47,517 bases of DNA from Clostridia bacterium (GCA_017456985.1 JAFTIH010000029.1:1-47517), one strand, 5' to 3'; positions 8,598 through 17,035 are shown, numbered from the stretch's first letter. Notes: a model not told the origin generated them from the letters alone. Translations and numbers: made by a program.

Positions 8598-9213
8598 TAT
8601 TTTTTCTCTTTTTCGCAAGATTGAGGGGGAGGGCTCTGCTCTCCCCGTTTCGTGCTTGGTCGTGGGTCTTGGCAACCCCGGCAAGGAGTACGAGGGGACG
8701 CGCCACAACGTGGGCTTTTTGGCGATCGACGCCATTGCCGCCGCATCGGGTGCCGCCGTTACGCGTCTTCGCTTCCGTGCGCTGACGGGTGAGGCGACCG
8801 TGGGGGGCGCGCGTGTGCTCCTTATGAAGCCCCAGACCTATATGAACCTCTCGGGCGAGGCGGTCGCAGAGGCGGCGCGCTTTTACAAGATCCCGCCCGA
8901 GCGCGTGATCGTTTTTTGTGACGATATCAACTTTGCCCCCGGCAAGGTGCGCATCCGCAAAAAGGGAAGTGCGGGCGGTCACAACGGGCTCAAAAGCATC
9001 ATCGCGTGCTTAGGAAGCGATGCGTTCGTGCGCTTTAAAATGGGCGTGGGCGAGCGCCGCCACCCCGAGGAGGACCTTGCAGACTTTGTGCTCGGTAAAT
9101 TCTCCAAGGAGGACCGCGCGGCAGTCGATGCGCTGACGGCGACGCTTCCCGAGGCGCTCTCTCTTTGGCTCTCGGGCAAGGAAGCCGAGGCACAAAACCG
9201 CTTTTCAAAATAG
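8590..9213 (+). CDS. pth: Peptidyl-tRNA hydrolase
   Basis: Releases tRNA from prematurely dissociated peptidyl-tRNA. The 207-aa product has the family blocks LVVGLGNPGKEYEGTRHNVGF (catalytic His39), LLMKPQTYMNLSGEAV, CDDINFAPGKVRIR with the catalytic-network Asp, and GSAGGHNGLKSI. Compared with most Pth proteins it has about 18 extra N-terminal residues before LVVGLGNP. The start overlaps the preceding ORF; no better internal start is visible. The pth-mfd order is a common Bacillota arrangement. Confidence 0.95.
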   Translation: MADIFSLFRKIEGEGSALPVSCLVVGLGNPGKEYEGTRHNVGFLAIDAIAAASGAAVTRLRFRALTGEATVGGARVLLMKPQTYMNLSGEAVAEAARFYKIPPERVIVFCDDINFAPGKVRIRKKGSAGGHNGLKSIIACLGSDAFVRFKMGVGERRHPEEDLADFVLGKFSKEDRAAVDALTATLPEALSLWLSGKEAEAQNRFSK

Positions 9214-9220
9214 CGAAAAA

Positions 9221-9238
9221 GCAAACTAAAGTTTACAA
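9221..9238. promoter_or_regulatory. AAAC-N4-GTTT motif, copy 2 (pth-mfd gap)
   Basis: GCAAACTAAAGTTTACAA, starting 7 nt after the pth stop codon. AAACT/AGTTT form an inverted repeat. It is nearly identical to the site at 14036. Confidence 0.3.
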
Positions 9239-9249
9239 ATATGAGAAAA

Positions 9250-9275
9250 ACGCTTGCGCCCAAGGGTGCAAGCGT
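9250..9275. other. Inverted repeat in the pth-mfd gap
   Basis: A 12-bp stem (ACGCTTGCGCCC against GGGTGCAAGCGT, one G-T wobble) with a 2-nt loop. On the plus strand no T-run follows, so it is not a clear terminator for pth; on the minus strand T-rich sequence follows but no minus-strand gene ends here. It could act as an mRNA processing or stability element inside the operon. Confidence 0.5.
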
Positions 9276-9351
9276 ACAAAAGCGCCCGCCACTTGGCGCC
9301 GAGCAAGGTGGCAAAACGAAATGATAAAACGAAGAATAGGAGGAAACACGA

Positions 9352-12300
9352 ATGAAGCTCATTACCCGTGCGATCACGGCAGACCGTGAGTTTTCCGAGG
9401 CAAGAGATACGCTCTTTTCCCAGCTTTCCTCCCAAAAGCCCCTGCCCATTTCGGTAAACGGTCTTTCGGACGGCGCGCGTGATGCGTTCCTTCTTGAGCT
9501 GCTTGCCGCGCTTGCAGAGCGGCAAAAAGCGCCCCGACTGCTGCTGGCGCGGGACGAGGGCGAGGCGCGGTCGCTTGCGGCGCTTTTGCGCGCGGAGGGA
9601 CACGACGCCCTTTTCTTCCCTGCGAGGGAGCCTGTTTTGCTTAACATCACCGCCTCACACGAGGTGGAGCGTGAGCGCCTTTCGGTGCTTTGCCGTTTGC
9701 TCGCGGGGGAGAGCGTGACGGTCGTTGCGACCCCCTACGCCGCGCTTCTTTGCACCCTGCCGCCCCCCCTTCTTTCCCGCAATGCGCTGACGCTTTCCGT
9801 GGGGAGCGTCGCGGATCCCGTTCTGCTTGCCGAGCAGCTGGTGGGAATGGGCTTTGCCGCGGTGGATCTTGTGGACGGCGCGGGACAGCTTGCCCGACGC
9901 GGTGGCATTCTTGACGTCTTTTCACCCGACGGGGAGTACCCCGTGCGCCTTGAATTTTTCGGGGATGAGATCGACCGTATGGAGTATTTCGACCCCATCA
10001 CCCAGCGAAGCGTTGCGCTGTGCGAGGAGCTTCGCATCTTCCCAGCACGGGAGTGCCTTTACGGCATCGAGGAGCGCAAACGGATGACGGAGGCGCACCG
10101 CGCGCTTCTCGGCAAAGTAAGTGCCGAGGAAAAGAGCGCCTTACAGAACGAGATCGCGGTGCTTGAGGGGGATGGTGACGTTCCCTTTGCCGACCGCTAT
10201 ATGGCGCTGCTCTACCCCGAGAGTCCCACGCTTCTTGACTATTTCCCTGCGGCGCGCACGGTGGTGCTTTCGCTTTGTGAGAGCGGCACCGAGGAAAAGA
10301 CGAACGCCCTGCTTGGTGCGCTTTTTGAGGCGGGAATGGATCTCGCCGAGCGCGGCCGTCTTGCCGCGAGGTACGCCGTTTATGCGCGTAAATACGGCGA
10401 TCTTACCGAATTTTTGTCGCGCGGCATTGCCGTTTACGTGTCGGGCTTCGGCAGTCCGTATCACGGCGCCCTTTCGGGGCTGTTCGGCTTTCGCTCGCGC
10501 CGTACGGTGTCTTATTTCGGCAAGGGCGATCTCCTTGCGGAGGATACCGCGACGCTCGTCAAGGGGCTTTATCGCACCGTCGTCCTGACAGAAAGCGCCG
10601 CCGAGGCGCAGGCGGTGTGCGAGAGCCTTGCGGCAAAGGGGCTTGCCGCCCGCGTAGCGGACGGAGATGAGAGCCTCGACCCCCTTGCTCCCTACGACCC
10701 CACCGTGCTGGTAACGCACGGGTCGTTTTCCTCGGGCTTTGAGCTGATCGTGCCGCGCATTGCGGTGCTTTCCACTCTTCCCGACGGGACGGTGCGCCGC
10801 CCCGTACGCCGTGCGCGTGTGCGCCGCCACCCTGCGGGGCAGAAGCTTCTTTCCTACGCCGACCTTTCGGTGGGCGATTACGTGGTCCACGCCGTCCACG
10901 GCATCGGTATTTTCGAGGGAATGCAGCAGATCCGCACCGACGGCGTGACCAAGGACTATATCACCATTCGCTATGCGGGGGCGGACAGCCTTTTCTTGCC
11001 CGCCGAGCGATTGGAAATGATCTCAAAATACATCGGCGCGGGTGCCGAGGACGGCAACGTGCGCCTCTCAAAGCTTGGCGGCGGGGAGTGGCAACGCGTC
11101 AAGAGCCGCGCCAAGGCGTCGGCAAAGGAGATGGCGAAAAAGCTGGTCGAGCTTTACGCGCTTCGCAAGCAGAAGGAGGGCTTTGCCTATCCGCCCGCGT
11201 GCGAGCTTGAGCGAGAGTTCGCGGACAATTTTGAATTTGAGGAGACCGAGCCGCAACTGCAAGCCATCGAGGAGATCGAGGGCGATATGATGCGCCCCGT
11301 GCCGATGGACCGCCTGCTTTGCGGCGACGTGGGCTTCGGCAAGACCGAGGTCGCCCTGCGCGCCGCCTTCAAGGCGATCGTTTCGGGCAAGCAGGTCGCC
11401 GTGCTGGTTCCCACCACCATTCTCGCGATGCAGCATTATCAGACCGCCGTTTCGCGTATGCGAGGCTATCCCGTCAACGTGGAGATGCTGTGCGGACTCA
11501 AAAAGCCCAAGGAGCAGGCGAAAATTCTGCGCCGTCTGGCGCGGGGCGAGATCGATCTTATCATCGGCACGCACAGTCTGCTTTCCAAAAACGTTGCCTT
11601 CCGTGACCTCGGCTTGCTCGTGGTGGACGAGGAGCAACGCTTTGGCGTCGGACAGAAGGAGCGGCTCAAGGAGCTTGCCGCCGACGTGGACGTTCTGACG
11701 CTCAGCGCGACGCCCATTCCCCGTACCCTCAACATGGCGCTCAGCGGCATCCGCGATATGTCGGTGCTTGACGAGGCGCCCGCCGACCGCCATCCCGTAC
11801 AGACCTACGTGCTTGAGCACGACGACGCCGTGATCTTAGAGGCGGTGCGCCGTGAGCTTGCGCGCGGCGGTCAGGTCCTTTACCTATATAACCGCGTCGA
11901 GAGTATGGAAAAGCCGTACGACACCCTTTGCCGCGCCTTCCCCGACGCACACATCGCCGCCGCGCACGGCAAGCTCCCCAAGGAAGAGCTTGAGGAAATC
12001 TGGCAGGCGCTGGTGCGGGGCGAGATCGACGTTCTGATCTGTACCACCATCGTGGAAACGGGCGTGGACCTTCCGAACGCCAACACCCTCGTGATCGAGG
12101 ACGCCGACCGTATGGGGCTTTCCCAGCTCCACCAGATCCGCGGTCGCGTGGGCAGGTCGGGCAGACAAGCCTACGCCTATTTCACCTACCGTCGCGGCAA
12201 GTCGCTCACCGAGATCGCGGAGAAGCGCTTGCGCGCCATTCGCGAATACGCCTCCTTCGGGGCGGGCTTTAAGATCGCGCTTCGCGACCTTGAGATCCGC

Positions 12301-12885
12301 GGCGCGGGAAATCTGCTCGGCGCCGAGCAGCACGGGCATATCGACGCGGTGGGCTACGATCTTTACGTCAAGATCCTCAACGAGGCGATCCTTGAGGAGC
12401 GCGGCACCCCCGTTCTTCCCGAGTTTGAGGCGCGCGTGGAGCTTGCGGTGGATGCGCACATTCCCGAAAACTATATCACCACCTCGCCCGAGCGGATGGA
12501 GATGTATAAAAAGATCTCGCTCATCCGCTGTGCGATGGACGTTTCGGACGTGACGGACGAGCTGTGCGATCGCTACGGCGAGCCGCCAAAGCCCGTCATC
12601 CGTCTGCTTTGGGTCGCCGCTCTGCGCGCGACGGCGTCGCGCGTGCGCATCAACCGCATCGACGAACGCGACGGCACCGTCCGCTTCCAAGCAGAGACGC
12701 CCGATCTTGCGACTTGGAGCATTTTATTTGAAAAGTATAAAAATTTGTGCTTTCTTGCGTCTGCCGCCGCGCCGATGGTCGTTTATCGCCTCGGACGGGG
12801 TGAGGAGGCGGCAGAGGCGGCGTACCGCCTTCTTGCCGCGTACGAGGAGGCAAGGGGCGAAGAGAAAAAGGAGGAAAACGCGTGA
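9352..12885 (+). CDS. mfd: Transcription-repair coupling factor Mfd
   Basis: SF2 translocase that removes stalled RNA polymerase at lesions and recruits UvrA. The 1177-aa product has the N-terminal UvrB-like module (RGGILDVFSPDGEYPVRLEF), an RNA-polymerase-interacting domain beginning near LLSYADLSVGDYVVH, Walker A GDVGFGKTEVA near residue 658, DEEQRFGV near residue 760, TLSATPIPRTLNMA, the RecG-like motif VI region (QIRGRVGRSGRQAYAYF) and the C-terminal TRCF domain. Start ATG is preceded by AGGAGG. Full length for the family. The next gene starts within its stop codon. Confidence 0.97.
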   Translation: MKLITRAITADREFSEARDTLFSQLSSQKPLPISVNGLSDGARDAFLLELLAALAERQKAPRLLLARDEGEARSLAALLRAEGHDALFFPAREPVLLNITASHEVERERLSVLCRLLAGESVTVVATPYAALLCTLPPPLLSRNALTLSVGSVADPVLLAEQLVGMGFAAVDLVDGAGQLARRGGILDVFSPDGEYPVRLEFFGDEIDRMEYFDPITQRSVALCEELRIFPARECLYGIEERKRMTEAHRALLGKVSAEEKSALQNEIAVLEGDGDVPFADRYMALLYPESPTLLDYFPAARTVVLSLCESGTEEKTNALLGALFEAGMDLAERGRLAARYAVYARKYGDLTEFLSRGIAVYVSGFGSPYHGALSGLFGFRSRRTVSYFGKGDLLAEDTATLVKGLYRTVVLTESAAEAQAVCESLAAKGLAARVADGDESLDPLAPYDPTVLVTHGSFSSGFELIVPRIAVLSTLPDGTVRRPVRRARVRRHPAGQKLLSYADLSVGDYVVHAVHGIGIFEGMQQIRTDGVTKDYITIRYAGADSLFLPAERLEMISKYIGAGAEDGNVRLSKLGGGEWQRVKSRAKASAKEMAKKLVELYALRKQKEGFAYPPACELEREFADNFEFEETEPQLQAIEEIEGDMMRPVPMDRLLCGDVGFGKTEVALRAAFKAIVSGKQVAVLVPTTILAMQHYQTAVSRMRGYPVNVEMLCGLKKPKEQAKILRRLARGEIDLIIGTHSLLSKNVAFRDLGLLVVDEEQRFGVGQKERLKELAADVDVLTLSATPIPRTLNMALSGIRDMSVLDEAPADRHPVQTYVLEHDDAVILEAVRRELARGGQVLYLYNRVESMEKPYDTLCRAFPDAHIAAAHGKLPKEELEEIWQALVRGEIDVLICTTIVETGVDLPNANTLVIEDADRMGLSQLHQIRGRVGRSGRQAYAYFTYRRGKSLTEIAEKRLRAIREYASFGAGFKIALRDLEIRGAGNLLGAEQHGHIDAVGYDLYVKILNEAILEERGTPVLPEFEARVELAVDAHIPENYITTSPERMEMYKKISLIRCAMDVSDVTDELCDRYGEPPKPVIRLLWVAALRATASRVRINRIDERDGTVRFQAETPDLATWSILFEKYKNLCFLASAAAPMVVYRLGRGEEAAEAAYRLLAAYEEARGEEKKEENA

Positions 12886-14012
12886 GCAAAACGAAAAAGA
12901 GATCCACCTTAAAAGCGTGGCTTTGTCAGCGCACAAGGCGCTTTTGGATCGTGTCGGCGTCGGTGCTTCTGGCGCTTGCGCTCCTCATTACGGCGCTGGG
13001 CGTTGCCCTTAACACCGCCGCCGCGGTGTACCGCGCTCACGGCGTGACGCTCCGTGAGGACGCGTACCGCTATTGGTTTGCTTCCTATAAATACGTCTAC
13101 TTAACGGAGAACAAGGAGCTTGGTGTGACGGACAGCGCCGACGGCTGGGCAAAGACGAGCGAAGAGGGCGTTTCGTACGGCGCGCTCTTTGACGGGATGA
13201 TCGACGAGGAGATCCGCTTGCGCTTCCTTGCCGCCGCTCTCTTTGACGGCGCGGGGTATCGCTTATCCGATGGGGATTATGAGGAATTAAATACCCTCAT
13301 CGACGAGCTTGGCGAGGAGCGCTTTGACGAGCGCGGCTTTTCGGTGCTTCGCGAGCAGTACGACGTCGGCAAGAACGCCGTCAAGCAGGTCGCGCTCTTT
13401 GAACAAAAGTACCGCGCCCTATACGAGCGGATGTTTTCGGACGGCGCGGTCGTGTATAGCGACGCGTATCGGAATTCGCTCAGGGAATTTTACGAAAAAT
13501 ATTACCTGCGCTACAATATGATCTACGTCAAGGCGCAGAGCGCGGCGGCATTAGAGAGTGCTCTTGCCGACGGTGTCACGGAAGAGGAATTTACCGCCCT
13601 CGAAGCGGCATATAATGACACGGAGCATAAGATCACCTCGGGCAATTATCCAAACGGCATCTATCTGTACGCGGGCGGCTCCTATTCCCGCATCTTTACC
13701 GCGGAGCTGATCTCTGCCTTTGCCGAGGCAAATGAGGTCGGGAAATGGGTGAAAAAGGCGGATGCGAGCGGGGAGGGCTACTACTTCGTGATGCGCTACG
13801 CGCTTGACGAGGAGCCTTATTTTTCCGAGGATGAAAAGGTGAAAAACTGCTTTGCCGATCTGCCCTCTTTTGCGGCGTCCTACCTCTATCGGGCGTACTT
13901 AAAGGAGCAGCTTGTCGGGGTGAGTGCCTTCGGCGTTGCCGAGAGGTACTCCGTTACCAACGTGAAGACGTGCGCTGATTATAACGTCGTTCATTTGCTT
14001 GGACATGGATGA
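12882..14012 (+). CDS. Membrane-anchored SurA/PrsA-like protein without visible PPIase domain
   Basis: 376-aa protein starting at GTG inside GTGA, overlapping the mfd stop, with AAAGGAGG upstream. A single membrane segment (~residues 20-45) follows a basic N-terminus, so most of the chain should lie outside the membrane. The helical region (EIRLRFLAAALFDGAGYRLSD through LREFYEKYYLRYNMIYVKA) resembles the chaperone module of SurA/PrsA/trigger-factor-type foldases. No clear parvulin rotamase domain is seen. Genes of this type often follow mfd in Clostridia. Likely role is extracytoplasmic chaperoning, which is an inference. Confidence 0.7.
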   Translation: MSKTKKRSTLKAWLCQRTRRFWIVSASVLLALALLITALGVALNTAAAVYRAHGVTLREDAYRYWFASYKYVYLTENKELGVTDSADGWAKTSEEGVSYGALFDGMIDEEIRLRFLAAALFDGAGYRLSDGDYEELNTLIDELGEERFDERGFSVLREQYDVGKNAVKQVALFEQKYRALYERMFSDGAVVYSDAYRNSLREFYEKYYLRYNMIYVKAQSAAALESALADGVTEEEFTALEAAYNDTEHKITSGNYPNGIYLYAGGSYSRIFTAELISAFAEANEVGKWVKKADASGEGYYFVMRYALDEEPYFSEDEKVKNCFADLPSFAASYLYRAYLKEQLVGVSAFGVAERYSVTNVKTCADYNVVHLLGHG

Positions 14013-14035
14013 TATTTTGTTTTATGCTTTGAAAT

Positions 14036-14053
14036 GAAAACTAAAGTTTACAT
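14036..14053. promoter_or_regulatory. AAAC-N4-GTTT motif, copy 3 (upstream of galT)
   Basis: GAAAACTAAAGTTTACAT, immediately upstream of the galT Shine-Dalgarno. Twelve central bases (AAACTAAAGTTT) are identical to the site at 9221. Confidence 0.3.
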
Positions 14054-14068
14054 TTGGAGGGGTTTGCT

Positions 14069-15568
14069 ATGAAAAAACTGTATGAGAATTTGGCGGCGCT
14101 CGTGGATTACGCCATCGGCGAGGCGCTGCTTGACGCGTCCGACCGCACCTATGCCATCAACGGTCTTTTGGCTATTTACGGTGAGGACGAATACGAGGAG
14201 CCTGCGACGGCAGAAAAGAAGCCGCTCGAGGAGATCCTTGCCGCTCTGCTTGACGAGGGCTATGCGCGCGGATTGTTTGCCGAGAACGGCGTTGCGTACC
14301 GCGACCTGTTTGACACCCGCTTGATGGGCGTCTTGACCCCGCCCCCTTCGGTGGTGTGCCGCACCTTCTTTGAAAAGTACCGCACCGACCGCCGTGCGGC
14401 GACCGACTATTTCTATAAGCTTTGCCTGTCCTCGGACTACATCCGCACCTACCGCATTCAAAAGGATATGCGCTGGCGCGTTCCCTCCAAGTACGGTGAG
14501 ATCGATATTACCGTGAACCTTTCCAAGCCCGAGAAGGACCCCAAGGCGATCGCGGCGGCGCGCTCGATGCCCCAAAGCGGTTACCCCAAGTGCTTGCTTT
14601 GCCACGAAAACGAGGGCTATGCGGGAACGCTCCGCTCCCCCGCAAGACAAAATCTGCGCCAGATCCCCTTCACGCTCGGCGGGGAAACGTGGTATATGCA
14701 GTATTCTCCCTACGTGTACTATAACGAGCACTGCATTTTGCTTTCCTCGGCGCACACCCCTATGCGCATCACCAAGAACACCTTTTTGCGTGCGCTTGAT
14801 TTCGTGGATGCTCTGCCGCACTACTTTATCGGCTCCAACGCCGACCTTCCCATCGTGGGCGGTTCCATTCTGACGCACGACCATATGCAGGGCGGAAATT
14901 ACACCTTTGCGATGGAAAACGCGCCCATCGAGCGCAAGATAAGCTTTGCGGGCTTTGAGGACGTGGATGCCGCCATCGTGCGCTGGCCGCTCTCCGTGAT
15001 CCGTATCACGGGTAAGGACAAGGCGCGCCTTGTGGAGCTGGCAGACAAGATCCTCGTCGCTTGGCGCGGCTATACCGATGAAGCCGCCTTCGTTTTTGCC
15101 GAGACGGAGGGTGAGATGCACAACACCATCACGCCCATCGCGCGCCGACGCGGCGAGCTCTTTGAGCTTGACCTCGTACTTCGCAACAACATCACCACGC
15201 CCGAGCATCCGATGGGCGTGTATCATCCGCACGAGGAGCGCCATCACATCAAAAAGGAAAACATCGGACTTATCGAGGTGATGGGCCTTGCGGTGCTTCC
15301 CGCCCGCTTGAAGGGTGAGCTTTCGGCGCTTGCCGACGCGCTCGTTTGCGGTGCAAGCATTGCCGAGGACGAGAGCCTTGTCAAGCACGCCGCTTGGGCA
15401 GAGGAGCTGAAGAGCCGCTACGTCTTTACTAAAGAAAACGCGCTTGACATCCTCAAAAAAGAGGTGGGCGCTGTGTTCGTCAAGGTGCTTGAGGACGCGG
15501 GCGTTTATAAATGCACGGAAGAGGGAAGAGAGGCGTTCCTCCGCTTCATCTCTTACGTGAACGCTTGA
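14069..15568 (+). CDS. galT: UDP-glucose--hexose-1-phosphate uridylyltransferase, type 2
   Basis: Leloir-pathway enzyme exchanging UMP between UDP-glucose and galactose-1-phosphate. The 499-aa length and sequence blocks match the Bacillota-specific GalT class 2: PLEEILAALLDEG, PKCLLCHENEGYAG, YVYYNEHCILLSSAHTPM, and the HIT-type catalytic THDHMQGG at residues 269-275 (His270, His272). The ATG at 14069 lies 9 nt after GGAGG; an upstream in-frame TTG at 14054 would place the Shine-Dalgarno inside the gene. No galK or galE is nearby. The stop codon region touches the first copy of a 100-bp repeat. Confidence 0.92.
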   Translation: MKKLYENLAALVDYAIGEALLDASDRTYAINGLLAIYGEDEYEEPATAEKKPLEEILAALLDEGYARGLFAENGVAYRDLFDTRLMGVLTPPPSVVCRTFFEKYRTDRRAATDYFYKLCLSSDYIRTYRIQKDMRWRVPSKYGEIDITVNLSKPEKDPKAIAAARSMPQSGYPKCLLCHENEGYAGTLRSPARQNLRQIPFTLGGETWYMQYSPYVYYNEHCILLSSAHTPMRITKNTFLRALDFVDALPHYFIGSNADLPIVGGSILTHDHMQGGNYTFAMENAPIERKISFAGFEDVDAAIVRWPLSVIRITGKDKARLVELADKILVAWRGYTDEAAFVFAETEGEMHNTITPIARRRGELFELDLVLRNNITTPEHPMGVYHPHEERHHIKKENIGLIEVMGLAVLPARLKGELSALADALVCGASIAEDESLVKHAAWAEELKSRYVFTKENALDILKKEVGAVFVKVLEDAGVYKCTEEGREAFLRFISYVNA

Positions 15569-15850
15569 CGAAAATTCGCGTATGCTTCGTTGCTTGCGGG
15601 GGGCAGTGCTAAGCACAGCACCCCCGCTTCGCGCCTCGCCTACCCAAATTTTCGCCTAAGCGTGCTTGACAAAAATCGCGCATGCTTCGTTGCTTGCGGG
15701 GACAGTGCTAAGCACAGCACCCCCGCTTCGCGCCTCGCCTACCCAAATTTTCGCCTAAGCGTGCTTGACAAAAATCGCGCATGCTTCATTGCTTGCGGGG
15801 GCGGTGCTAAGCACAGCACCCCCGCTTCGCGCCTTGCCTACCCAATAGCG
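15561..15850. repeat. Three direct repeats of 99-101 bp downstream of galT
   Basis: Units starting near 15561, 15662 and 15761 share RYGCTTGACAAAAATCGCGC-like starts, a hairpin core GTGCTAAGCAC flanked by G-runs and C-runs, and CCCGCTTCGCGCC then CTACCCAAATTTTCGCC. The first unit begins in the last codons of galT. The ORF that can be read across the copies merely reflects the 99-bp period and is not believed coding. Together with the next feature this fills the 589 bp between galT and the S24 repressor gene. Confidence 0.9.
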
Positions 15851-16110
15851 CGTCTTTGACGCGCGATGAAATGAATCCGCTTGTGCGGATTCTTGAAATG
15901 ACCTTCGGTCTTGAAATGCGCTTCGCGCGTGAAATACGCACCCTTTGGGTGCGCATGAAATGACCTTCGGTCTTGAAATGTGCTTTGTGCGTGAAATACG
16001 CACCCTTCGGGCGGGTATGAAAAGGGTATATGCACGACCGCAGGGCGTGCTTTTCAAGACGCGGAGCGTCATTTCAAGCGCGAAGCGCATTTCAAGATTG
16101 CGAAGCAATC
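15848..16110. repeat. Mirrored array of short hairpins separated by TTGAAATG / CATTTCAA
   Basis: About a dozen small palindromes in series: GCGCGTCTTTGACGCGC (15848-15864), GAATCCGC..GCGGATTC (15873-15892), GACCTTCGGTC (15900-15910 and again 15962-15972), GCGCTTCGCGC (15918-15928), CGCACCCTTTGGGTGCG (15937-15953), then GACGCGGAGCGTC (16058-16070), GCGCGAAGCGC (16078-16088) and GATTGCGAAGCAATC (16096-16110). Left units are joined by TTGAAATG-type spacers and right units by CATTTCAAG, so the array inverts on itself; 15910-15928 is the exact reverse complement of 16078-16096. Similar hairpin strings occur in other Clostridia genomes by my recollection. Function unknown. Confidence 0.85.
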
Positions 16111-16120
16111 ATTTCAAGGT

Positions 16121-16153
16121 AAAAAGCGAGAACGAATTTCGTTCTCGCTTTTT
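16121..16153. terminator. Bidirectional intrinsic terminator between galT region and S24 repressor
   Basis: A 15-bp perfect stem (AAAAAGCGAGAACGA / TCGTTCTCGCTTTTT) with a 3-nt loop and a T-run on both strands. It ends transcription of the minus-strand repressor gene (stop at 16158) and of anything arriving from galT. Confidence 0.85.
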
Positions 16154-16157
16154 GCTT

Positions 16158-16910
16158 TTAGCTCTTTTTCTTCATATGTCCCACGACCTTACCGCAGCAG
16201 ATGACGGTATTGAAGCGGGAGAGGGGAATATCGGGGACCTCGGGGTTGAGGGAGTGCAAGCGGTCGCCCATAAAGCGCTTGAAATAGCCTTCGTCGTCCG
16301 CAATAAAGACGCCCAGCTCGCCAAACAGGACGGAGGGCTGCTGATGCACGAGGATGATGTCGCCGTTTTTGAAGCGAGGCTCCATGCTCCTGCCGCTCAC
16401 GCGAAGCGCGAAGTCTGCCTGCTCGCTGGTATAGCTTGCACGCACGTCGATGGTCTCGCGGGGACCGTTTTCAAGCACGGCGCCGGGACCTGCGGAAACG
16501 GGAGAAAGGTACAGAGGGAGCGTGATGACGGCGCCCTCGTCGATGGTCTGCGTCACGCGGATGCCGCGCTCGTCCGCCGTTTCTCCCGTGTCGGCAACTC
16601 TGCCGCTTTCCATTTCCGCTACCGTGCGCACGAGCGCCTTGCCGTATGCGTCGGAGGCGCGGTAGTCGTGCAAGAGCTTGCGCTCGTCGTCCGCGGCGGG
16701 CGTGTCGGAGGCTTCCCCGATCAGGGCGCCGAGCGAGGAGCCGAGCGCGGCGGCGAGAGCTTGCGCGGTGGAGAGCTTGGGGTCCTCCACGATGCCTGCG
16801 AGAAGCTTGTTGAGCGTGCCGACGGGGATCCCGCTCTTTTCACTGAGGTCTGCGGTCGTCAATCCGCGGCGGGCTTTTAGTTCACGAAGATTGGTCAAAA
16901 AGGTTGTCAT
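16158..16910 (-). CDS. XRE-family repressor with S24 (LexA/CI-type) self-cleaving peptidase domain
   Basis: 250-aa regulator. An N-terminal helix-turn-helix (residues ~5-62, LKARRGLTTADLSEKSGIPVGTLNKLLAG) precedes a linker and a C-terminal S24 domain. The presumed self-cleavage site is Ala140-Gly141 (PVSAGPG), the nucleophile Ser175 (VSGRSMEPRFKNGD) and the general base Lys211 (GYFKRF). The layout fits a phage-CI or ImmR/HdiR-like repressor, not classical LexA, whose DNA-binding domain is winged. RecA-stimulated cleavage would make it DNA-damage responsive. No phage genes are adjacent. Start has AAGGAG 12 nt upstream. Confidence 0.88.
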   Translation of the reverse strand: MTTFLTNLRELKARRGLTTADLSEKSGIPVGTLNKLLAGIVEDPKLSTAQALAAALGSSLGALIGEASDTPAADDERKLLHDYRASDAYGKALVRTVAEMESGRVADTGETADERGIRVTQTIDEGAVITLPLYLSPVSAGPGAVLENGPRETIDVRASYTSEQADFALRVSGRSMEPRFKNGDIILVHQQPSVLFGELGVFIADDEGYFKRFMGDRLHSLNPEVPDIPLSRFNTVICCGKVVGHMKKKS

Positions 16911-16940
16911 AATGGCGTTTTTCTCCTTACATTAAAATGT

Positions 16941-16991
16941 AAAAAAAGTTTGAACGAGGAAAAACTCTTGCCTCGATTGTAAACTTTTTTT
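16941..16991. promoter_or_regulatory. Long inverted repeat in the S24 repressor leader (candidate operator)
   Basis: AAAAAAAGTTT (16941-16951) is the reverse complement of AAACTTTTTTT (16981-16991), with a nested CGAGG (16955-16959) / CCTCG (16971-16975). It lies between the predicted promoter and the start of the repressor gene. The left arm with its flank reads TGTAAAAAAAGTTTG, close to the AAAC-N4-GTTT sites elsewhere; the right arm reads TTGTAAAC. Autoregulation by the encoded repressor is plausible but unproven. Confidence 0.55.
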
Positions 16992-17006
16992 ATTTTTTGT
17001 GATTCC

Positions 17007-17035
17007 ATTATAGCACGAAAAAAACAAAAAGTAAA
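17007..17035 (-). promoter_or_regulatory. Sigma-A promoter of the S24 repressor
   Basis: Minus strand TTTACT (17030-17035), 17-bp spacer, TATAAT (17007-17012). Between it and the opposing promoter at 17241 the DNA is A+T-rich; no other feature is seen in the 16911-17336 gap. Confidence 0.75.

Noticed and set aside
14048-15616. 522-codon ORF antisense to galT
   Set aside because: galT on the other strand is a full-length recognised family member with a good start; the antisense frame is a by-product of G+C-rich codon bias and shows no known domain.
15590-15859. 89-codon ORF running through the three ~100-bp repeats
   Set aside because: The open frame follows from a 99-bp repeat unit without stops; it has no ribosome binding site and its hairpin cores dictate the sequence.
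16158-16910. Canonical LexA
   Set aside because: The S24 domain fits, but the N-terminus is an XRE-type helix-turn-helix, not the LexA winged helix, and no GAAC-N4-GTTC box is at its own promoter.
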